64,000 nucleotides of DNA from Symbiodinium natans (Eukaryota > Sar > Dinophyceae > Suessiales > Symbiodiniaceae). Below are positions 54,287 to 63,877 of the stretch, one piece after another. The stretch spans positions 201,501-265,500 of the forward strand of contig CAJNDS010002768.1 of NCBI GenBank assembly GCA_905221605.1. The letters run 5' to 3'. Position 1 is the stretch's first letter; every line of letters begins with the position of its first letter. Under the pieces are notes generated by a model that was given only the letters and a program-made list of their open reading frames with translations, was not told where the DNA came from and ran no database searches. The translations under genes were made by a program, and so were the position numbers.

Positions 54287-57200
54287 TCACTTCTTCGCCG
54301 GGAAGACCTTGAGGACGGTCTTGCGGACTCTTGTGACCTTCTTGCCATACCATGAGGGGCTATTGGGCCTTCTAATCCTCATAATCAACCCTATGATATA
54401 AAAAGTGCCACTTCTTTTAAGGGGGTTAATAGGGTATAGAAGCGCCCGTCCTTCTTGCCATAGCCTTCGGGCTTCGACAGCAGCTTGTGACGCTCCTCTG
54501 TCGCAGAGGGCAGCTGGAATCCCAGGTCCTTCAGCTCCTTGGCCACGGGCCTCGGTGTCTGAGGATGGCAGCCGCAGCCTCAGTAGCCCAGTATACCATC
54601 TTCTAATAAGGGGCACCCTTTTTCTGGGGTTGGATACCTTATTATAAGGGAACCTTAAAACCCCCCTTTAAAAAAAAGGGAAAAGGGTACCTGACTGGGC
54701 TAACAAGCAGCAGAAGTAGACCACCGAGAAGCGCTCGCCTTTGAAGGGCTTCACCTCATGTGCCGTGTTTCCGTTGAAGAGGACCTCTGTCCGCCGCCAG
54801 TAATTACTGAATAGGAAAAAAAGGGGGGTTGAGGGCTTAGGCTTACAAGGGTCTGAAAAAGGGACCCCCTAAACCCTAAACCCTAAACCCTAAGCCCTAA
54901 ACCCTAAACCCTAAACCCTAAACCCTAAACCCTAAACCCTAAACCCTAAACCCTAAACCCTAAACCCTAAACCAAACCCACCCTAAAACCCTAAACCCTA
55001 AACCCTACCAAAAGGGAAGAGGTAGTATGGGCAGCCTAGGGACAAGGTTGCGCTTGATGTCCACCGTCTGCTTGGCATAGGAAGGCAAAGCACTCAGGCC
55101 CGTGGACTTGTCATCCTCCGGCCACACACTCAGCTCGCCCCCCGTGAAGCCTGGGTTGGCCGTTAACCCCCCCCCCCAAAAAAAAAATGTGTTTCTGTAC
55201 AAACATTGGGTTTAGGGTTTAGGGTTTAGGGTTTGGGGTTTAGGGCTATATATATATATATGTATATTTCTTGTTCTTTAGGGTATTTTGTCCCCTATAC
55301 ACCCATATAAGGAAATGATAACATATCCCAAAAAGCCATCCTAGAAGCTTCCGAAGGCCTGGATGAAGGAAGGGCCGAAGTTGTTCGCATCGCGGTGTCG
55401 CCGGGCTGCGTAGTTGCAGTTCAGGTTGATCCTCTACTCCCCCTTAGAACCTTAATAAAATTATATGTCTAATGTTCTCTTGGGGTTTATATAAACAAAA
55501 ATAAAAATTAGTAGTTCCAATATCCTCTTGGACTTGTTTTTTTCAACAGAAACTGAAACCCTAAACCCTAAACCCTAAACCCTAAACCCTAAACCCTAAA
55601 CCCTAAAATGATTCCCAAGGCGGATATAGGATCGAGGTCCACTTGAAGGAGGCAGCTGCGCTAGGGAGCCGCTGCTGCAACCACTTGTTCAACATCTTGG
55701 CCACGGAGACGTAGGCAGAGGTCGGCTTAGTCACGTGGATGCTGCCCATTCGATCCTTTTAGGCAGCATGTTCCTAAACCCTAAACCCTAAGCCCTAAAC
55801 CCTAAACCCTAAACCCTAAACCCTAAACCCTAAACCCTAAACCCTAAGTTAAACAAGCAAAAGGGCACCACTGTGGCTATCAAGGCTCCCTTAGCAAGCC
55901 CAAAGTGTCCGACTTGACCCAGTCTTGACCCTCGGGCATGACGTTCAGCCGGCCCATGTTCCTGCCCAAGAGGTGGGTTTAGGGTTTAGGGTTTAGGGTT
56001 TAGGGTTTAGGGTTCAGGGTTCAGGGTTTAGGGTTTAGGGGTTTGGGGTTTAGGGTTTAGGGGAGGCTAGACCCAGGAGTACCCTAGGAATAAAAGGGGT
56101 GCCCTTTCTGGTTGGGTGCCCTTTCTGGTTTAAAGGGGCCGAAGGGAACCCTACACCGAAAAAAAAGAGTAAGGGCCTACTCTGGGTCCTAGGAGGTCGG
56201 CTACCCTTAAGCTAGGGACCCCAAAGTCACGGGTACCGCCTTACGGTTTCGGGTTTAGGGTTTAGGGTTTAGGGAAAGCCTCGGATTGAAAGGGCGGAAA
56301 GATGAAAGGCTGTAGCGAACAAATGGTCTACTTTCAGGTTAAGCTGCGCGCTTTCGGACTAAGGGTCTCTAGGCCCTGGGTCTCCAGGTTTCGGAGCTCT
56401 GAGGCCTAGGGTCTAGGGCTTAGGGATGGTTTGGGGTTTAGGGTTTAGGGTTTAGGGTTTAGGGTTTAGGGTTTAGGGTTTAGGGTTTAGGGTTTGGGGT
56501 TTAGGGTTTAGGGTTGAGGGTTTCGGGTTTAGGGTTTAAGGTTTTAAAGATTCCAAAGGTAACGTAGGGGCCCGATGAGGAGTATATTAAGGGAACTCCT
56601 GAGGGGTACATCCTGAAAATTCCGAGCACGACTCCTAGGAACCCTAAACCCTTCAACCTCACACACTGCCCAACTGCAAACCCTCTGGGCAGAGAAATGC
56701 TGCTCTCTAAGCCACTACGATGCCTGACGAACCCTCCAAAAACTCAACAAATACTCTTCCTTAAAATGGCACTGTAGGGGTCGATTTCTGGGGGTCTCGG
56801 GCATACTGGAGTAAAAACCTTAACCCCAGGAACCCTAAACCCTAAACCCTAAACCCTAGACCCTAAACCCTAAACCCTAAACCCTTAAAACCAAACGCTC
56901 CTGGCAAAGGCCCATGTTTGGAGGACGTTCTCCACATCGTCGTCACTGATGCGGCGCTTCTTGTCGAGGATGGCCTCCAGGGGGGTTTAGGGTTTAGGGT
57001 TTAGGGTTTAGGGTTTGGGGTTTAGGGTTTGTAGAGTTTGTAGGTTTACAGGGTTTGGGGGTTTATAGGGTGTAGGGTTTTGGAGGTTTATAGGCTTTAG
57101 AGTTGGAGGGTTTATAGGGTTTAGGGTTTTGGTGTAGGGTGTAGTAGGGTTCAAGCTCGGGGAGTAGCGTACTTCGCGAGATGCTCACAGCAAATCAAAC

Positions 57201-59936
57201 CGCACCACTCGAACCGCTGAATTTCACTGCTTTGCACAACAAGCAATCTCCGAGCGGCCGAAGCGTAACCCTGAGCCCCAACACCACTGAAATCATGGGT
57301 TCCCCAACTACCCCCCTCAAAACTACCCCGGGTTTAGGATTCTGGGTTCAGGGCTACTACCCCCCTAAGTTCCCATCGCTAAGCCTATTTAGGGATAATT
57401 TTGTGGTTATCTTGGGGGGAACCTACAGGGGGGACCCTAAACCCAAACCCTAAACCCTAAACCCTAAACGGGGGGGGGGGGGGGGGGGGGGTATAGAGGG
57501 GGTAGTATAGGGCAACCCATGATGAAACACCGTGCCAAAGCCAAAGCCCAAAGCCTCGAGGATGAAATCCATGAAGGAAGACACCCCGCTCAACCCTTTA
57601 GGGTTTAGGGTTTAGGGTTTAGGGTTTAAGGTTTAGGGTTTAGGGTTTAGGGATTTTAGGTTTAGGGTTTTAGGTTCAGGGTTTAAAGCTTGAAGCCTTG
57701 CACAACCCGGAAAAAAAACGTGTCTCGGAAGAACATCGCGAGTGGGGGTTTAGCCCTACCCTAAACCCTAAATCCTAAACCCGAAACGTCCAGGAACTGC
57801 CAGCCTTAGCGCGACGGTTTGCCACGAGCCGGTGGGCTCGCATCATGAGGCTCTCGCTTGCACCATGCTCCAGCCGCAAGTCCGAAACCTTCTACTACGC
57901 CCTGGTTCTTAGTATGGAATGAGGGAATGAGGGCCCTGTTTATACTCTTTAAGGGTATATACAGGGCCCTCATTCCCTCACTCCCTACTAAGAACCAGCC
58001 AGACTATTTGCTTCAGAACCCCCCCAAAAACTCAAAAGCAAAACAGATCATGTCGTATAAGGCAGTATAGGGATTCATATTCTACCTTTTTCTTTTTTTG
58101 GGAGGATGTTCTTAAGCAAGCAGCAGCCTTCAAGTTGTACCGCTTCGCCAGCTCCCGGATGAACCAGCGCATGATGGCTTGGTCCACCGCGGTGAGCTCG
58201 TCATCACTTTCGATCTTGGATCGATCGATGGGCTCATCTCGGACCTGGTTCATAGTAGGGTTTAGGGTTCAGGGTTGAGGGTTGAGGTTTGGAGTGTAGG
58301 GTTTAGGGTTTAGGGTTTAGGGTTTAGGGTTTAGGGTTTAGGGTTTAGGGTTTAGGGTTTACGGTTTAGGGTTTCGATTCCGGAAGCCCCCCCACCCGTT
58401 CCTTGGCCCCCAACAACCACCAGTCGTTGGCCATTAAATGCAGCTAATGGCTTCTCGCCAAACAACCCTCACCAAAGCCGCAAATGGCAGACTATTGTCG
58501 GGCTCAGAGTCTGTTTTCAGTAGTGGTACAACTAGGGCCAAAGTTTTGAGCCTTGTGCGATTATAGTCAGCCTTGCGCGTGCCTTTATTTCTTGGAGGCC
58601 TGGGGGTGGGGGGGCGGGGGGGGGCGGAGGAGTGGAAACTATAAAACCCTAAGCCCTAAGCCCTAAACCCTAAACCCTAAACCCTATGGGACCTTGCCGC
58701 CCACGACTTTGATGAAGCCATGCTCGAAGTCGTAGCACCAGTCGATCGGCTTGCTGCCTAAGGCGAGCGACTGACCGATAGTCTTCGCCTTGGCGTAGCG
58801 CTCATATCCTTAGTTGGTTTAGGGTTTAGGGTTTAGGGTTTGGGGTTTAGGGTTTGGGGTTTGGGGTTTAGGGTTTAGGGTTTAAGGCTTAGGGTTTAGG
58901 GTTCAGAAGCCCCCAAAGAGGGCACGCTTTCAGTTCTCTAAGGGGATTATAGTAGCCCAAAAGGTGTAAAGTGTACTCACTCAGCTACCAGGTATCTCAG
59001 GTGGCTCTTCGAGCCAGGCGACTTCGCATGAGGACGGTAGCGGATCTGAGTCTGAGCCGTCCAGCGCGTGACGATTTCATACGTCTTGTCCCTGTAAGCC
59101 CCCTCTCCACCATCCCGCACGTAGATCCTTGGTAGGTAGCCCAGCAACCACATTAGAATAAGGGAGCCTTGAACAAAAATAAAGGAGCCTTGAACAAAAA
59201 AAGGGGAGATTGGTAGCCCTAAACCCTAAAACCCTAAAACCCTAAAACCATTCATAAGGGAGCCTTGAACAAAAAAGGGGAAACTGGTAGCCCTAAACCC
59301 TAAAACCCCAAACCCTAAAACCCCAAACCCCAAACCCCAAACCCTAAACCCTAAACCCTAAACCCAAGGATCGCGTTGGCGGCGCGGGGCTCGAACACGT
59401 ACTCGGGGCGCGACCACTCCTTAGCCACCCTCGGATTCTGCCAGCGCTTCCACTCCTCCTTCGTCATCCTTGGGGGGAGCAAATGGGGCTTAGGGTTTAG
59501 GGTTTAGGGTTTAGGGTTTAGGGTCCGTGCGCCTTAATCGGAAATATCGTAGCATGTCTGCTACATGATCCCAAGTTTTTGGGGCACCCTGAAGCCTAAA
59601 CCCTGAACCCTAAACCCTAAACCCAAGGATCTTCGCTTGGCGCTTCGCCGCCTCGGCCCCCCGATCATGGCGGATTCTCTTCGGCTTTCCGGTGCGCTCC
59701 GAGATCTCCACTTTCCTGGGTTTGGATTTTTTACCCTGTGAAACATACACAAATATTCAAGGTTTAGGGTTTAGGGTTTAGGGTATAGGGTTTAGGGTTT
59801 AGGGTTTGGGGTTGCTAATTCTATGATTCTAGGGTATAGGGTCCCCTATAAACCCAGACAAGGGCAGTATGAAATATTTTAAAGCCATCCTAGCTTCTTC
59901 CTGTGGAGCTTGATGACTCGCTTTGCCTGCAGCAGC
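54287..59936 (-). CDS. 2-oxoglutarate/Fe(II)-dependent dioxygenase, about 16 exons
   Basis: Minus exons: 59936-59894 (AKRVIKLHRKK), 59735-59632, 59468-59373 (MTKEEWKRWQNPRVAKEWSR), 59127-58997 (IYVRDGGEGAYRDKTYEIVT), 58808-58693 (YERYAKAKTIGQSLALGSKP), 58244-58125 (DELTAVDQAIMRWFIRELAK), 57895-57803, 57593-57515, 56980-56898, 55970-55890, 55760-55625 (FKWTSI), 55435-55349 (NYAARRHRDANNFGPSFIQA), 55150-55030 (TGGELSVWPEDD), 54800-54700 (FNGNTAHEVKPFKGERFSVV), 54550-54470 and 54335-54287 (stop TGA 54289-54287). HRD and the later AHEV give the HxD...H iron triad; GERFSVVYF has the 2OG-binding Arg. FGPSFI..FGSFTGGEL is the usual core between them. It should hydroxylate an unknown substrate; a TET/JBP-like nucleic-acid role is possible but unproved. 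Introns hold heptamers and elements A, B, D and F. Upstream exons (60.8-63.6 kb) may belong to it. Confidence 0.82.
54581..54703. mobile_element. Element family A copy forming most of an intron
   Basis: CAGTAGCCCAGTATACCATC ... AATAAGGGGCACCCTTTTTC ... AAAAGGGTACCTGACTGGGC TAAC. It occupies nearly the whole intron between the exon with the second iron-ligand His and the next exon of the dioxygenase gene, with no telomere heptamers. Confidence 0.8.
54867..54975 (-). repeat. CCCTAAA array in a dioxygenase intron
   Basis: About 14 CCCTAAA units between the exons at 54700-54800 and 55030-55150. Confidence 0.95.
55245..55348. mobile_element. Element family F copy at an intron 5' end
   Basis: On minus the intron begins GCTTCTAGGATGGCTTTTTG and continues with TATAGGGGACAAAATACCC. 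59815-59895 has the same arrangement: an intron starting GCTAGGATGGCTTTAAAATA with TATAGGGGACCCTATACCC. The element start thus coincides with the donor in two introns. Confidence 0.65.
56067..56195. mobile_element. Element family B copy in a dioxygenase intron
   Basis: GGCTAGACCCAGGAGTACCC TAGGAATAAAAGG, with a short internal tandem (GGTGCCCTTTCTGGTT twice) and the end GGGCCTACTCTGGGTCCTAG. Confidence 0.75.
57901..58000. mobile_element. Palindromic element family D, full copy
   Basis: CCTGGTTCTTAGTATGGAAT GAGGGAATGAGGGCCCTGT and its complement ACAGGGCCCTCATTCCCTCA CTCCCTACTAAGAACCAGCC pair around TTATACTCTTTAAGGGTATA. It lies in an intron of the dioxygenase gene. Confidence 0.85.
59131..59290. 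mobile_element. Degenerate family A copy with tandem ends
   Basis: GGTAGCCCAGCAACCACATT AGAATAAGGG, then three copies of AAGGAGCCTTGAACAAAAA and GGTAGCCCT. It starts one base after the acceptor region of the exon at 59127. Confidence 0.6.
59815..59893. mobile_element. Element family F copy 2
   Basis: Counterpart of 55245-55348 at the donor of the first recognised dioxygenase exon. Confidence 0.6.
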
Positions 59937-60814
59937 TAGAACAAGAACCGAGAAGCAAACAAACCTAATTGTAGGACACAACTCGCAGAGTCCTACAAAT
60001 CGATATACATATTGGAACTAGATTGTGTAAAGCCGTCTCGAACCCAGCGCGTGCACCCAAGAAGTGCTGAACACCGTTTCAATTTGCGCTCGGATTTGGC
60101 TAAAACGGATCCCGGCTCAAATATCCAAACACAAGGCCGTTGAAAAGAAAGGAACCCTGAACCCTAAACCCTACAACCCCACAACACAAAGCCAAACTTG
60201 CTAATTTGCAAAGCCACAAAGCCTCAATTCTCAAATTTCTCAAAAAATGCATCTTAATTATCACTTCTTTTGTGCTTCAGTGCTCCTGCAATATCCTGCC
60301 TTTCCCTCAACCACCAAAAGCCGAAACCTCTAAACCCCAAACCCCTCGACCGTAAACCCTAAATCCTAAAACCTATAAGCCCTAAATACTACAGGGGCCC
60401 TAAGAATTAGAATGGGGTTTTGGATTTTAATACAAGTATAAGTAAACCAGGAACCATGCTATTAGAAACTATTCCCACTCCCCCCCCCCCCCCCCCGCAA
60501 GTCCAGAACCTCCAAACCGTGGTAGGTTTGGGGGCCCTGTAAAAATCACATCTTATCGGCTTTAACGACGACATAGGGGACTGAGGGTCATAACAATCAA
60601 AACCCTAAACCCTAAACCCTAAACCCCAAACCCTAAACCCTAACCCTAAACCCTAAACCCGAAACCCTAAATCTCCTCCTCTTGCAGGCCTTGGGAGCCA
60701 TTCTCTTGATCGCGGAGATCGCAAGCCCGCAGAGGCACAGAGACACCGAGTGGAGTGCGAGAAGCTCTGCTGGCTACACCCTAAACCCTAAACCCTAAAC
60801 CCTAAACCCTAAAC

Positions 60815-63660
60815 CCTTCGTGCCGTTTGGGAAGCTCAGGTCTATAGCGTAGCGTTTGCAGGCGACCCACAACCGTTCCGAAAGAAGCCCTTGCCCTCCA
60901 GCTTCTCTGAGCCACTCCTTGATCTGAGTTTAGGGTTTAGGGATAGTTTAGGGTTTAGGGTTTGACCCTAAACCCTAAACCCTAAACCCTAAACCCTAAA
61001 CCCTAGACCCTAGACCCTAAACCCTAAACCCTAAACCCTAAACCCTAAACCCTAAACCCTAAACCCTAAACCCTATCCCCTAAACCCTAACCCTAAACCC
61101 TAGACCTAAACCTTTAGGGTCTGGGTTTAGGGTGTATAGCTCCTCGGGGTTGCAAGACTTGCTGTGGCACCAGCCCCCTACTTTTGAGGGTGGGCGCAAG
61201 ACAAACAACCCAACTCCTCCACAGTTTTGAGGGGTTTAGGGTTTAGGGTTTAGGGTTTAGGGTTTAGGGTTTAGGGTTTAGGGGCGGCCCTTCCCCTGTT
61301 TTGAAGGAAGCACAATTCGCACCAGCCCGAAACCTCGCAGCCTAAGCAGTTCGGAACCAAACAAAACATGACCGCCAATCCGCAAACCCAAGGCCCAAAA
61401 CTGAAACCTAAACCCTAAGCCTTACACCCCAAACCCTAAACCCTAAACCCTAAACCCTAAACCCTAAACCCTAAACCCTAAACCCTAAACCCAGAAGCGA
61501 CCCAAGACTCGCTCTAAACTGGGCTCCCAGGGAGGCTGTCAGACTCGGACCCCTTAAGGGTGTACCCCCTAAACCCTAAACCCTAAACCCTAAACCCTAA
61601 ACCCACTCAGACCCTAGACCCTAAACCCTAAACCCCAAACCCTAAACCCTAAACCCTAAACTCTACTCCTAACATGGCCTTACATTCCCTTAGAGGATCT
61701 TCATAATGTTTAGGGTTTAGGGTTCAGGGTTTAGGGTTGAGGGTACCACCCTCAGGAGTCCAGGGTAGAGTCACATAATCCTAAAAGGTAGGCTGGGGGC
61801 CGCCTCGAGAATAAAGCACCGGAACTAACAAGAAAGACACCCAATCAAAGCCGCGACCCTAAACCCTAAACCCTAAACCCTAAACCCTAAACCCTAAACC
61901 CTAAACCCCAAAGCCTCGACCCTTAGCCCTGCCGGCGTGTGGTGGATTCTGGCTTAACGCTTCCGGCTCGATAAATCTCACACCCAAGACAACCCTAAAC
62001 CCTAAACCCTAAACCCTAAACCCTAAACCCTAAACCCTAAACCCTAAACCCGAAACCCTAAAACCCTAAAACCCTAAAACCCTAAAACCCTAAAACCCTA
62101 AAACCCTAAACCCTAAACCCTAAACCCTAAACCCTAAACCCTAAACCCTAAACCCTAAACCCTAAACCCTAAACCCCGCAAAAACCACAGTGGGGCCTGA
62201 AGATCTGCTTCAGCGCATCGATGCACGGAACCTGGGGCCTATCTCGCGGTGCCTGCGCGCGCGAGGGGGAGTTGGGGCGGCTTAGGGTTTAGGGTTTAGG
62301 GTTTAGGGTTTAGGGTTTAGGGTTTAGGGTTTAGGGTTTAGGGTTTAGGGTTTAGGGTTTAGGGTTTGGGGTTTAGGGTTTAGGGGTTGTTTGTCTTGCG
62401 CCCACAAGTCTTGCAACCCCGAGGAGCTAGACACCCTAAACCCTGACCCTAAAGGTTTAGGTCTAGGGTTTAGGGTTTAGGGTTAGGGTTTAGGGTTTAA
62501 GGTTTAGGGTTTAGGGTTTAAGGTTTAGGGTTTAGGGTTTAGGGTTTGGGGTTTAGGGTTTAGGGGTTAGGGTTAGGGTTGGGGTTTAGGGTTTAGGGTT
62601 TAGGACTTAGGGTTTAGGGTTTAGGGTTGAGGGTTGAGGGTTTAGGGTTTAGGGTTTAGGGTTTGGGGTTTAGGGTTAGGGGTTAGGGGTTAGGGTTTAG
62701 GGTTCAGGGTTTGGGGTTTGGGGTTTGGGGCTTGGGGTTTGGGGTTTGGGGCTTGGGGTTTGGGGTTGCGGCTTTCGAGCTTAGGGTTCCGGATTTGGGG
62801 CTGAGGGCTTAGGGGCTTAGCAGGTGTTGTTTCATAGTCTGCGTGCTTAAGAAGGTACTTAGGGACTCATACCGATCCTTAAGAGCCCGAAAAGCCTACT
62901 CTTTTTTGTAGGTGACCTAGGAATCCTCTAAAGGGTTGTAGAGACATGGCCAATAACCCGCAACCCTGAACCCTAAACCAGCATCCTAAGGCCGGGTACA
63001 CTGCGTGAACCAGCATCCTGACTCTTCTTTTTCGGGCTTTGGAACAGAGGTTAGCAGGCTCCTAGGTGGGATTTCGGGTTTAGGGTTTGAGGTTTAAGGT
63101 TTAGTTAAGGGTTGTTTGCTTCCCCCTTTTTTCGGGGGTGGAAGTTACCTACCGCACCATGAATTGGGGCCATTTGGGTTATCGGCCTCTGGGTACGGGT
63201 TTGGGGCGGGCTAGTTCGAAGGGGGAGGGTATGGAGGGAGGGGGGGAGGGGGGGCCGATGGGGAGGGGAAGCTGAGGGTAGCCATCCGTTCCACAAGGTT
63301 CACGCTAAACCTGAAACCCCAGCTTTCGCACAGGTATACATGAAGCTCCAAGTCGGGGTTTAGGGTTTAGGGTTTAGGGTTTAGGGTTTAGGGTTTAGGG
63401 TTTAGGGTTTAGGGTCCTGAAACAGCAAGACCCCCAAAAGGATGAGACCTCGAAACCCTCCGACCAGGCTCGCCTCCTTCAGGAGGTAGAGTTCTTGCTG
63501 GAGCTTGTCGCGTAGCCGCACCCTTAGTCTTTGGGAGGGTTTAAGGAGTTCTAAAACCAGAGTTTAGGTTCAAGATTTGGGCTCTGAAGGGCCTACATGG
63601 GTTCGGGAGCCGAGTTTGCAGGGATTTCAGGTGCAGAGTGTCTCAACGTGACCCCCTGCC
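60815..63660 (-). CDS. Minus-strand exon candidates upstream of the dioxygenase gene
   Basis: Candidates in transcription order: 63660-63587 (QGVTLRHSAPEIPANSAPEP), 63539-63421 (PSQRLRVRLRDKLQQELYLL then KEASLVGGF), 63355-63290 (PDLELHVYLCESWGFRFSVN), 63060-62990 (EPANLCSKARKRRVRMLVHA), about 62260-62175 (DRPQVPCIDALKQIFRPHCG), 61990-61925 (VVLGVRFIEPEALSQNPPHA), 61565-61515 (YTLKGSESDSLPGSP|GTTTAG) and 60926-60815 (QIKEWLREAGGQGLLSERLW then VACKRYAIDLSFPNG). They could be the 5' part of the dioxygenase gene or a separate gene. No domain recognised; several islands also have open antisense frames. Confidence 0.4.
60963..61105 (-). repeat. CCCTAAA array
   Basis: Nearly pure CCCTAAA array with CCCTAGA variants clustered at two points. 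Confidence 0.95.
61140..61225. repeat. Inverted duplicate arm 1 (partner 62383-62435)
   Basis: AGCTCCTCGGGGTTGCAAGA CTT and GGGCGCAAGACAAACAACCC reappear in reverse complement at 62383-62435 (TTGTTTGTCTTGCGCCC, AAGTCTTGCAACCCCGAGGA GCT). The arms are about 1.2 kb apart. Confidence 0.8.
61985..62175 (-). repeat. CCCTAAA array with a CCCTAAAA core
   Basis: Canonical units flank about eight octamer units CCCTAAAA (62050-62110): a local expansion of a variant inside the array. Confidence 0.95.
62455..62765 (+). repeat. Degenerate TTTAGGG/TTTGGGG block
   Basis: About 300 bp of mixed TTTAGGG, TTAGGGG, TTTGGGG and CTTGGGG units, with variants in runs. Confidence 0.95.
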
Positions 63661-63877
63661 CCTAACCCCTAAACCCTAAACCCTGAACCCTGAACCCTAA
63701 ACAATAAACCCTGAACCCTAAACCCGAAACCCTCCCTAAACCCTAAACCTTCAAAAAACAACCTGGGCACTCTTGCTTGTTTGAAGTCGTTTACGCGGGA
63801 GCCAAAGAACACCAAAATCAAAGCAGGGAAGCAGGGCGCACGCTGCGTGCCACAACCCCCCGAAAACTGAACTGCTT

